DNA from: Pseudomonadota bacterium
GTDB lineage: Bacteria > Pseudomonadota > Gammaproteobacteria > Enterobacterales > Succinivibrionaceae
Length of the DNA: 17,857 nucleotides
NCBI GenBank assembly: GCA_023460615.1
Contig: JAEWPL010000213.1
Location: 1-17,857, forward strand
Direction of reading: 5' to 3'
Of the stretch, positions 1-6,654 are shown one piece after another (within the stretch, counting starts at the first letter, position 1; each line of letters starts with the position of its first letter). The notes under the pieces are model-generated. The model ran no database searches. It was not told where the DNA came from and was given only the letters and a program-made list of their open reading frames with translations. Both the position numbers and the translations under genes were made by a program.

Positions 1-627
1 CAGTCATTAGAATTGCTCGATCAATACACCCAAGAATTAGAAAAACATGCAGATCGCAATGAGATGTGCAAGTTAATTCAAACAGTTCCTGGAATGGGTA
101 AGTTAATTGCACTGTTGATGGCTGTGATTATCAAAGACATCAGTAGATTCAAAAGTGCAAGAGCCTTACAAGCCTTCTTTGGTATCGTAACTGCGCATAC
201 AGGCTCTGGTAATAAGATAGTACCAGGTAGGATGAGTATCAAAGGTGATCCTCTGTTTAAGAAGTGGATTTATCAAGCAGTTCTAGCTATTGCTCATAAA
301 GGTAGGTATAAGAACTTAAGACCTCGCTCCCAATGGTTAATTAATATTTTTGATGAGAGTTCAAGTGATTTTAAACTCAAGGTTATCAAAGCTGCAGCTA
401 AAATCATAAGAAACGTCTATGGTGTTTTAAAAAGTGGCAAAGGTTATGATCCTGAAATTGACAAAAGCTTAGGCTCTAAAAAAGATAGAACCAATCGCCA
501 TCCTAATAATAGAAAGAGCTCTTACAACCAAGATGGCACCAATCAATTTAACCATGATGTTAATAAGAAGAAGCTACCATTTTTTGAAAATGCAACTGAA
601 TTACAAAGATTAGGTGCAACCGCATAA
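1..627 (+). CDS. IS110-family transposase, C-terminal part (cut by window edge)
   Basis: The reading frame is open from base 1 (Gln-Ser-Leu-Glu-Leu-Leu-Asp...), so this is the C-terminal two thirds or less of a longer gene that starts outside the window; the internal TTG at 13 need not be a start. The sequence matches the C-terminal Transposase_20 domain of IS110/IS1111 elements: a helix-hairpin-like TVPGMGKLIA motif, a SARALQAFFGIVTAHTGSG segment that holds the conserved Ser-Gly pair of the catalytic region, then a GD-x-LFKKWIYQAVLAIAH helix. The N-terminal DEDD RuvC-like domain lies off the left edge. The tail after about residue 150 is Lys/Arg/Asn-rich. These enzymes recombine DNA through a serine-assisted, RNA-guided mechanism. 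Whether this copy belongs to the IS110 or IS1111 subgroup cannot be decided from this part. There is no internal stop, so the gene may be intact. Confidence 0.88.
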   Translation, partial: QSLELLDQYTQELEKHADRNEMCKLIQTVPGMGKLIALLMAVIIKDISRFKSARALQAFFGIVTAHTGSGNKIVPGRMSIKGDPLFKKWIYQAVLAIAHKGRYKNLRPRSQWLINIFDESSSDFKLKVIKAAAKIIRNVYGVLKSGKGYDPEIDKSLGSKKDRTNRHPNNRKSSYNQDGTNQFNHDVNKKKLPFFENATELQRLGATA

Positions 628-1171
628 ACAAAAGGCTTACAAATGGATTTAATAAAAGTGATTTACCACTAACCCTAAGTACAAGATTTTTTAACCAAAT
701 ATAAAATAAAAGAACATTATGTAAAAACAACAACCAATAGTAAGTTTACAAGTTAAGTTTGCACTTTAACTCTTATTATGCCCAAGACGCTTTGTATGTA
801 CTAGATTTCGAATCTTTAAGTTGAATTTCGCGCTGGGATTGTCTTATTCGGGAATATTGAGCTCAAGATAGAGCAGTAGCAGTTTTAAACTGACTCATGA
901 TCATAGAACCTTTGATAAGTAAGTTATCGCAAACACTGAAACAAGTCCCCAAGCTTAATGGTCGTAAACAAGCTAAGAATTTAGGAATCAGTTTATAGAA
1001 TTAGCTTAGACTCTTGTCTATAAAAGTCTCTAAGAAAATTGTGGATTTAGTTCCACTAAATTTTTATTGCCAAAAAATAGGCTATCAAATTAAAGAAAAG
1101 TTCTTAAATATCAGAAAGATAAAAGGATAGATTAACTTTACAAAAAAGTTTAAAATATTTGCAAAGTGCGC
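628..1171. other. Eroded non-coding stretch downstream of the IS110-type transposase
   Basis: About 540 bases with no convincing gene on either strand. The part nearest the transposase should contain the right end of the insertion sequence, but I could not fix its boundary and saw no obvious terminal inverted repeats. A 33-codon ATG frame lies at 897-998 on the plus strand; it matches nothing I recognise and has no clear ribosome site. A hairpin at about 1036-1067 is listed separately. The base composition is like the rest of the window, and the many broken frames suggest decayed mobile DNA. Confidence 0.5.
1036..1067. terminator. Weak bidirectional terminator-like hairpin
   Basis: GTGGA (1041-1045) pairs with TCCAC (1052-1056) across a six-base loop. 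Flanking A-rich (AAAATT) and T-rich (AATTTTT) arms extend the pairing with a two-base bulge. A T-run follows on the plus strand and an A-run precedes it, so it could act in either direction. The five-pair core is short, so it may be fortuitous. Confidence 0.3.
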
Positions 1172-1400
1172 TTGACATACTCCCGGTCATCATATAGGCA
1201 AGCCATGGAGGTTCTTACCTGATGACATTCTGCTGTAAACTTACATCATTTTCAGACTTGGGTACTACAGTCTCACTGTCAGAGCAGAGAACTTAACAAC
1301 CGTGCAGTCTTCTGACCACATCTGCGCTGTTTGAAGGCGCGGGTTGTATTCGAGATAATTCTCAGGAGGCGTACGTCAGTCCCCCTAGTGTTTTTAGTAG
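1172..1400 (-). ncRNA. Candidate omega-RNA (reRNA)-like scaffold at the element's right end
   Basis: In IS200/IS605 elements the RNA that guides TnpB is encoded at the right end, and its guide is the flanking DNA just past the terminal TCAA. Here roughly 230 bases before the end are richer in G+C than their surroundings, have no coding frame and can form several short stems, including GTCATCA/TGATGAC near the 3' end. If transcribed on the minus strand, the guide would be the bases from 1171 downward (GCGCACTTTGCAAATA). No tnpB lies in the window, so an RNA here could act only with a protein from elsewhere, or it is a relic. The 5' boundary is a guess. Confidence 0.35.
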
Positions 1401-1582
1401 CTACCACCTAATCGCAGTTAGCTACTTTGATTTGCACATTATTAAATTTGGATTTAGCTATTATTAACTAAATCTAAATTTACAAGATTTGTTGATAGTA
1501 TATAATATTTATTTGTTATTGTAAAGTGTTCATTTGTGGCTTTCATCCCCATAGCAAGCTATGGGGCTTTTGCCACTGATCT
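1172..1582 (-). mobile_element. Non-autonomous IS200/IS605-type element (no tnpA/tnpB)
   Basis: Read on the minus strand, the segment starts right after TTAC (1586-1583), the classic IS608-type left cleavage tetranucleotide. Within 20 bases it has a perfect hairpin, CCCCATAGC/GCTATGGGG (1547-1566 on the plus strand), flanked by an outer GTGGC/GCCAC pair (1536-1540 with 1572-1576). At the other end it finishes with a stem GTCATCA/TGATGAC (1186-1192 with 1220-1226), then GGGAGTATG and TCAA (1175-1172), a typical right-end cleavage sequence for this family. Between the ends there is no transposase or TnpB frame, only an AT-rich spacer and a GC-richer structured region. This fits a PATE- or MITE-like derivative mobilised in trans. 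Family ends and TTAC targeting are established knowledge; assigning this segment to them is pattern recognition. Confidence 0.55.
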
Positions 1583-2255
1583 GTAACGCACCTAAGCTTG
1601 GATTTAATGACTCATCAAGTACTGTATTAAAGCCACTAAAGATAGTGGAAAATTTGCACCTTGTTATACCAGTCATAAACATAAAACGAACTGCTTTATA
1701 ACGACTTTTAACTACTTGATAAAAAGAGCATAGGATAGCGCTTACTCTTTCAAATTGCTCCTTACTGTTCATAAATGTTGTAAGAGGTGCATCATACTCA
1801 TCGATAAGTATTACTAACTTATTTTCGCCTACTGCATTGCAAATACCAATTAACTTTTCGCTTACTGAATCTCCTGCATTTCTATTGATTACAAGCTTAT
1901 GCTTTAAAATAAACCTATCTAAAGCATTATTAAAGGATATTTTAAAAGCATCTACACTAGTACTATTCATAGAAGAAAAGTCTAAGTGCAGTACATAATA
2001 CTGTTCTGTATCTTGCCATAAAGGCTCTATTTTTAAGCCTTTAAACAACTCTAATTGATTTGTAAACAGACATTTTAAAGTTGATACTAGTAAGCTTTTT
2101 CCAAAACGCCTAGGTCTTGTAAAGAGTATAGGCTGGCAGCTGTTTTGAGTTAGTTTATAAATTAGATCTGTTTTATCTACATATATTCTCTGCTCCTTTC
2201 TTAACTTTGCAAAATCACTTACACCATTAGGTAATTTGTTTAAATCTTCAAACAT
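1530..2255 (-). pseudogene. AAA-ATPase-like/PD-(D/E)XK family protein, 3'-truncated by element insertion
   Basis: The N-terminal half matches the AAA-ATPase-like (DUF1703-type) family that is abundant in gut anaerobes: an N-terminal LPNGVSDFAKLRKE segment, a Walker A variant RPRRFGKS at about residues 47-54, a Walker B LVILIDEYDAPL at about 148-159, and a FMTGITRCKFSTIFSGFN sensor-like block at about 193-210. Family members usually exceed 500 residues and end in a PD-(D/E)XK nuclease-like domain; that half is absent. Residues 1-224 are native. The last 17 residues (QISGKSPIACYGDESHK) are read from the left-end hairpin of the IS200/IS605-like element. The start at 2255 is supported by AGGAG spaced normally upstream. 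Cellular function of the family is poorly known. The gene is probably non-functional; I cannot see the missing 3' part resume beyond 1172. Confidence 0.8.
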
Positions 2256-2307
2256 AATAGATCTCCTATAAACGATTTCTTAAACAAGGCGGGAATTTTG
2301 AAGCTAC

Positions 2308-2337
2308 AAATACTCAAACTTGCTACTTTGAGTATTT
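2308..2337 (-). terminator. Hairpin downstream of the IclR-family gene
   Basis: A perfect 11-bp stem, AAATACTCAAA/TTTGAGTATTT, with an eight-base loop lies about 35 bases past the IclR gene stop on the minus strand. Only three to four T residues follow on that strand, so termination may be weak. It separates the regulator from the truncated ATPase gene. Confidence 0.5.
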
Positions 2338-2370
2338 TGCATTATTGATTCAAATAAGTGTTGTTTTTTC

Positions 2371-3129
2371 TTAAATCAGCAAGTTAGAAGTTATTTGATT
2401 AGCTGTCTTTTTAACCATCTCAACAATACTTGGTAATTTATCTGAAACAAATTTACTGATAGTACCTGATACAGAAATGGCGCCGATTAAGTGCCCATCA
2501 AGATCAATAATTGGTACTGCAATACATCTAATCTCTAAATTACCTTCACCATTGTCATAAGCAAAACCACGGTTGTGGATGGAAGCTAACTCTTTTCTTA
2601 AAGCTTGAGGGGTAGCAATAGAGTTAGCAGTTTTCTTTGTATAGTCAAGGGAATTTAAGATACTCTCACGTCTTACACTTTCTTGATAGGCTAAAAGACA
2701 TTTTCCTATAGCACTGTGAACTAAAGAGATCTCCCCACCTTGTCTTGAGAGGATCCTCATATTAGAGTGAGGGCTTGTTTTAAGTGCTACATAGTAGGCT
2801 TTATCGTCATCCATGATTCCAAAGTTAGCAACTAGGCAATCAACGCTATCAATAAGCTTCTCAAGGTATGGTGAGATAATTTCACTTAAGTCTAGACTCT
2901 CTTGAGCACTAGATCCTAAAGATACTAATTTAACCCACAGCTGAATGGTTTTATCAGAATTTTGACGCAAGAGTCGAAGCTTAATCATATCATCGACTAA
3001 TACGTAAACAGAGCTTCTTGGAAGGGAGGTTAAGCTTATTAACTCAGAGATAGTGCAGCGTCTATTCTTTTGTAAGACTTCTAAAATTCTTAAAGCGCGC
3101 TCTAGGGCAGGTACTCTGATAGTAGACAT
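2371..3129 (-). CDS. IclR-family transcriptional regulator
   Basis: A 252-residue protein of normal family length. Residues about 5-65 form the winged helix-turn-helix (PALERALRILEVLQ..., TISELISLTSLPRSSVYVLVDDM). Residues about 80-250 form the GAF-like effector-binding domain, with the family signatures HSAIGKCLLAY and GEGNLEIRCIAVPI and the GAISVSGTISKF strand-helix near the end. IclR proteins are usually dimeric or tetrameric repressors or activators of catabolic genes that sense small organic acids; no ligand can be assigned here and no catabolic operon is adjacent. The start ATG has AAGGAAAA upstream. It follows flrC by 56 bases in the same direction with only a weak hairpin between, so some co-transcription with flrBC is possible. 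Confidence 0.9.
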   Translation of the reverse strand: MSTIRVPALERALRILEVLQKNRRCTISELISLTSLPRSSVYVLVDDMIKLRLLRQNSDKTIQLWVKLVSLGSSAQESLDLSEIISPYLEKLIDSVDCLVANFGIMDDDKAYYVALKTSPHSNMRILSRQGGEISLVHSAIGKCLLAYQESVRRESILNSLDYTKKTANSIATPQALRKELASIHNRGFAYDNGEGNLEIRCIAVPIIDLDGHLIGAISVSGTISKFVSDKLPSIVEMVKKTANQITSNLLI

Positions 3130-3185
3130 AAGCTTTTCCTTATCTTTTTATTCAATTATAAGAAAAAGCTTTAATAATTTGTAGC

Positions 3186-4613
3186 TTATCCTGGAATGAT
3201 CATGCCCATTTCACGCATTTTGGCAATCTTATAACGCAAGGTGCGTGGACTAATGCCTAGTTTTTCAGCAACTTCCTGTCTTGAGCCGCGGTATTCAATT
3301 AACGCATCAAGAATAATTTGGTATTCCTGTTGCTTTAATTCACCACCTAAATCTTGAGGGATCTTTTGATTTCTAACAGCGCTATCAGATGGCATTGCAG
3401 TGTTTGCTTCTGTTTCTTGAACAGGCTCGATTTGAGGCTCTACACCATCAAAGTCAAAGCTATTACTCTGCAGTGCATCCTCAAGAGAGTTCTCATCAAG
3501 AATAATGCACTTGTCATCCACCACACCGTTAGTAGCTAAGATTAAAGCACGTTGCATTACATTATCTAATTCACGTACGTTACCTGGCCAGGAGTAGTTT
3601 TGTAACTTTACCTGAGCACTATTATCTAAAGTAGGAATAGCTACCTGCTCTTGGGTTGCGTGTTTTGACAATAAGAATTTTGCAATTGGAATTATGTCTT
3701 TTGGACGCTTGCATAGTGGTAACCAACGTAGTGGGAAGACATTTAAACGGTAGTAAAGATCTTCACGGAATTTCTTTTGAGCAACAGCTTCTTTTAAATC
3801 ACGATTTGAGGTTGCAATTACGCGTACATCAAGGCTAATAGTCTTGCGAGAACCTAATCTTTCAACTTCTTTTTCTTGTAGGACACGTAGTAACTTTGCC
3901 TGCAAGCCTAAATCCATCTCGGTGATTTCATCTAATAAAATAGTACCACCTTGAGCTTGCTCAAACTTACCAGGACAAGCTTGTACAGCACCTGTAAAGG
4001 CACCTTTTTCATAGCCAAATAAGGTTGCCTCTAGCATAGAATCTGGAATGGCAGCACAGTTAATGGCTACAAAAGGACCTGCGGCTCGATTTGATTTGTC
4101 GTGAACGTATCTTGATAAAACCTCTTTACCTGAGCCTGATGGACCTGTAATCATCACTGTTGCATCGGTTGCGGCAACCTTTGCAGCTAGAGCTAATAAT
4201 TCACCAGTTGAAGGATCAGCAAAAATAGGCTCGCCTTTTACAATCTTACTTACAGGTACATAACGAGATACTTGGTTTAATAGCACCTCTGGTGCAAAAG
4301 GCTTTGCTAGATAATCAATAGCGCCATCACGCATTGCTCTTACAGCGCCATTGATATTTGCATAGGCAGTCATCAATAAGACTGGCAGTTGAGGGTATTT
4401 TTCGTGAATTGAATTTAATAAAGTATGGCCATCCATACCCCCCATTTGGATATCGGAGATGACCATATCAACTTTTTGCTTAGTTAGGATCTCTAGAGCT
4501 TTTTCACCACCATCCGCCTCAAGGCATACATAACCTGTCAGCATCAAGGTATCTACAATTGCTTCACGTAATTGGCTATCATCATCTACAATAAGAATTT
4601 GACTGTTGCTCAT
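3186..4613 (-). CDS. flrC: Flagellar sigma54-dependent response regulator FlrC/FleR
   Basis: This activator drives the middle class of polar-flagellar genes with sigma54 RNA polymerase. Domains in order: receiver domain (about 1-120) with acidic pocket D10-D12, phospho-acceptor D54 and K104; AAA+ domain (about 130-365) with Walker A GPSGSGKE (157-164), the sigma54-contacting GAFTGA loop (204-209) and Walker B TILLDE (224-229); a linker; and a Fis-type helix-turn-helix at the C-terminus (EYRGSRQEVAEKLGISPRTLRYKIAKM). That last segment is very close to FlrC/FleR proteins, which favours FlrC over NtrC. All key residues are present. It sits 18 bases after flrB with AAGGA before its ATG, so the two are co-transcribed. 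Its likely targets include the sigma54 promoter at 10977-10992. Confidence 0.93.
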   Translation of the reverse strand: MSNSQILIVDDDSQLREAIVDTLMLTGYVCLEADGGEKALEILTKQKVDMVISDIQMGGMDGHTLLNSIHEKYPQLPVLLMTAYANINGAVRAMRDGAIDYLAKPFAPEVLLNQVSRYVPVSKIVKGEPIFADPSTGELLALAAKVAATDATVMITGPSGSGKEVLSRYVHDKSNRAAGPFVAINCAAIPDSMLEATLFGYEKGAFTGAVQACPGKFEQAQGGTILLDEITEMDLGLQAKLLRVLQEKEVERLGSRKTISLDVRVIATSNRDLKEAVAQKKFREDLYYRLNVFPLRWLPLCKRPKDIIPIAKFLLSKHATQEQVAIPTLDNSAQVKLQNYSWPGNVRELDNVMQRALILATNGVVDDKCIILDENSLEDALQSNSFDFDGVEPQIEPVQETEANTAMPSDSAVRNQKIPQDLGGELKQQEYQIILDALIEYRGSRQEVAEKLGISPRTLRYKIAKMREMGMIIPG

Positions 4614-4631
4614 AGTTTTCCTTAACCTAAA

Positions 4632-5663
4632 CTAGGCTACCGATTGCTCAACTGCTACATTTAAGCTCTCGGATGGCTCTAGATTTCCTTCATATTTAGG
4701 GATAGTAATGGTAAATACAGTTTCTTGCTCGTTTGAGGTTAATGATACATTACCTTGATGAACTTTAGCTACTGCAGCCACTACTGCTAAGCCTAAACCG
4801 GTACCGTTACTCTTAGTAGTATAGAATGGTTCAAAAATCTTAGCACAAGTGCTTTGACTAATCATTGGACCGTCATTTTTTACACTAATCATAACATTCT
4901 TAGCATTACTTACTAATTCAATCATAACGTTTTTTGCGCCAGCTTCAATGGCATTTGTCACTAAATTAGTAATTGCTCCGTTTAAGGCAGTAACGTTACC
5001 TAACATTTTCATTGGACGTGGACCAATGTTAGTAGTCAAATTAGCGCCACTTCTTTCAACCACTGAAGCTACGGAGCTTGTAACCCCTTCAACAAGATCT
5101 ACAGCATCTAGTAATTTTACAGTCTGCTCACCAGATCTTGCATACATTAGAATATCACTAACTTGTGACTCTAAAGCCTCTAATCTGCTCATTAACTTCT
5201 TTTGGAAGATAGTTCTATTTGCAAGTGGTAACTTAGTATTGCCTAAATTAGCTGCATATAAAATAGCAGCAGACAAAGGAGTTCTAATTTGATGAGCTAA
5301 TGATGCAGCCATCTTACCTAAAGAGGACAATCTCTCCATGTGATTTAGCTTATCTGTAAGCTCACGAGTTGCAGTCTGATCAGTCATTTGTACTAACTGA
5401 CCATGAGATAAAGGCTTGGTAGATACCTGAAGTCTCTTACCATCTACAGTAGAGATCTCCTGACCGTCATCTTTACGAGGTGCAAACACTTCATTGATAA
5501 CTTGATACCACTTTCTACCTTCTAATTGAGTTACATTAAGCATGTTTAAAGCTGATGCATTAGCTTTTTTAACAATACCAAACTCGTCAACTACAATAAT
5601 TGCTGAAGGCTCTTTCTCAAAGATCTCTTTGTATAGTTCAAGTTCATTTATAGAAGTTGTCAT
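4632..5663 (-). CDS. flrB: Flagellar sensor histidine kinase FlrB/FleS
   Basis: A soluble histidine kinase (343 residues, no membrane segment or signal peptide) that phosphorylates FlrC. A PAS-like sensor covers about residues 10-95 (AIIVVDEFGIVKKANASALNML). The dimerisation/phosphotransfer domain carries the H-box LAHQIRTPLSAAILYAANL with H124, typical of FlrB/FleS proteins. The HATPase domain has the N-box NLVTNAIEAG (233-242), the G1 box NDGP (263-266) and GTGLGLAV (287-294). The start ATG at 5663 has GAGGTG upstream. It lies directly before flrC on the same strand. A near-consensus -24/-12 element upstream (5695-5710) suggests sigma54 control, as expected if an FlrA-type master regulator governs it; no flrA is in the window. 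Confidence 0.92.
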   Translation of the reverse strand: MTTSINELELYKEIFEKEPSAIIVVDEFGIVKKANASALNMLNVTQLEGRKWYQVINEVFAPRKDDGQEISTVDGKRLQVSTKPLSHGQLVQMTDQTATRELTDKLNHMERLSSLGKMAASLAHQIRTPLSAAILYAANLGNTKLPLANRTIFQKKLMSRLEALESQVSDILMYARSGEQTVKLLDAVDLVEGVTSSVASVVERSGANLTTNIGPRPMKMLGNVTALNGAITNLVTNAIEAGAKNVMIELVSNAKNVMISVKNDGPMISQSTCAKIFEPFYTTKSNGTGLGLAVVAAVAKVHQGNVSLTSNEQETVFTITIPKYEGNLEPSESLNVAVEQSVA

Positions 5664-5694
5664 AAGTCACCTCACTTGTTGTTATGACAACTTA

Positions 5695-5710
5695 TTCAAT
5701 ATTCATGCCA
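5695..5710 (-). promoter_or_regulatory. Probable sigma54 (-24/-12) promoter of flrBC
   Basis: On the minus strand TGGCATG-N4-TTGAA has the correct GG-N10 spacing and a full TGGCAY -24 block, but the -12 dinucleotide is GA rather than GC. It lies about 30 bases before the flrB start, a suitable distance. Control of flrBC by sigma54 is known in Vibrio; use of this site is inference. Confidence 0.5.
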
Positions 5711-5776
5711 CATTAAGTTTTCTGTTTATTATCAGTATGTTACCAAAATACTTAATTTTGCATGTCTAATTTTTGA

Positions 5777-6562
5777 CTAAAAGCTTTGGTGAGGATCTTT
5801 AATCGTTGCGCGCTTTGAGCAAACTGCACAATTTTGATTGCAGGGTGGCAATTTCATGACTTTTACATTCATGTCTAAAGCTTCAATAGTAAGCATTCTA
5901 CCTGTTAAGAGTTTGCCTAAGTTAAGTAAATACTTTACACACTCTAAAGCTTGGATATTACCAATTACTCCTGGTAAGGGACCAAAGACACCAATCTCTT
6001 TATTAGAAGGTAAACTCTCTTTAGTTGGGATCTTCTCAAAGATACAACGATAACATGGACCTTTGCCTGGAACATAGGTCATCACTTGACCTCTAAAGTG
6101 AATAACTGCTCCATGACAAAATGGCTTATGCGCAATTACACACGCATCATTGATTAAAAACTTAGCTTCAAAAGAGTCTGTACAATCAATGATAAAATCA
6201 TAGTCTTTAATGATCTCAAGTATGTTATCAGAAGATATAAAGGTGTTATGGACTATTACTTTGACATCAGGATTTAAAGCATTGATTTTGTTTTTAGCAG
6301 ACTGAGTTTTAAGTCTACCCACATCCGCTGTCTCATGGATCACCTGACGTTGCAAATTACTTTTATCTACTACATCGTCGTCAGCAATACCTATAGTACC
6401 AATACCTGCTGCAGCTAAGTACATTAAACAAGGTGAGCCTAAACCACCTGCACCTATGACTAATACTTTTGAGTTAAGTAATTTCTTTTGTCCTTCAATA
6501 CCAAATTCTTTGATAGTGATATGACGAGAATATCTTTCAAGTTGCTCTTGAGATAATTCCAT
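5777..6562 (-). CDS. ThiF/MoeB/HesA-family adenylyltransferase
   Basis: An E1-like enzyme that adenylates the C-terminal Gly-Gly of a ubiquitin-fold sulfur carrier (ThiS or MoaD) for thiamine, molybdopterin or cysteine synthesis. Visible features: the N-terminal family segment LERYSRHITIKEFGIEGQKKLL, the ATP-binding loop VIGAGGLGSP, the DDDVVDKSNLQRQ block, the DCTDSF strand end, two zinc-binding CxxC pairs (CYRC and CAVC) and the GPLPGVIGNIQALE helix. At 261 residues it is standard for MoeB or ThiF without a rhodanese domain. No thi, moa or moe genes are adjacent, so the carrier partner and pathway cannot be told apart. TTGGAG precedes the ATG. It is separated from purL by a terminator and from flrB by a sigma54-like promoter, so it is probably transcribed alone. 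Confidence 0.88.
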   Translation of the reverse strand: MELSQEQLERYSRHITIKEFGIEGQKKLLNSKVLVIGAGGLGSPCLMYLAAAGIGTIGIADDDVVDKSNLQRQVIHETADVGRLKTQSAKNKINALNPDVKVIVHNTFISSDNILEIIKDYDFIIDCTDSFEAKFLINDACVIAHKPFCHGAVIHFRGQVMTYVPGKGPCYRCIFEKIPTKESLPSNKEIGVFGPLPGVIGNIQALECVKYLLNLGKLLTGRMLTIEALDMNVKVMKLPPCNQNCAVCSKRATIKDPHQSF

Positions 6563-6572
6563 AAATACTCCA

Positions 6573-6587
6573 ATTAGTTTGACTAAT
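6573..6587. promoter_or_regulatory. Small palindrome upstream of the ThiF/MoeB-type gene
   Basis: ATTAGT-TTG-ACTAAT is a perfect six-base inverted repeat with a three-base centre, 10 bases before the adenylyltransferase start codon. It could be an operator or a short leader hairpin. It shares the GACTAA core with the palindrome upstream of purL, but the arrangement differs. Confidence 0.25.
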
Positions 6588-6595
6588 CTAAAACT

Positions 6596-6635
6596 AAAAA
6601 AGCCTTAGGCTTTTTTAGTAGTCTAAGGCTTTTTA
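6596..6635 (-). terminator. Intrinsic terminator of purL
   Basis: Just past the purL stop on the minus strand, AGCCTTAG pairs with CTAAGGCT (6601-6608 with 6623-6630) and is followed by a run of six T residues. A shorter nested palindrome, AAAAAAGCC-TTA-GGCTTTTTT, overlaps it. The T-runs on both sides mean it could also terminate in the plus direction. Confidence 0.8.
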
Positions 6636-6654
6636 CAAAATTGTAAATTAAAAA

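Noticed and set aside
897..998. 33-codon ATG frame with a Lys/Leu-rich product (MIIEPLISKLSQTLKQ...)
   Set aside because: No clear ribosome site, no recognisable family and embedded in eroded sequence; it could be a transposase relic but I cannot support it.
1169..1230. CRISPR-like repeat reading of the hairpins near 1186-1226
   Set aside because: The stem occurs once and there are no spaced direct repeats; transposon-end structure explains it better.
4948..5292. 114-codon frame on the plus strand opposite flrB
   Set aside because: It lies wholly antisense to a well-supported kinase gene, has no family features and arises from the coding strand's codon bias.
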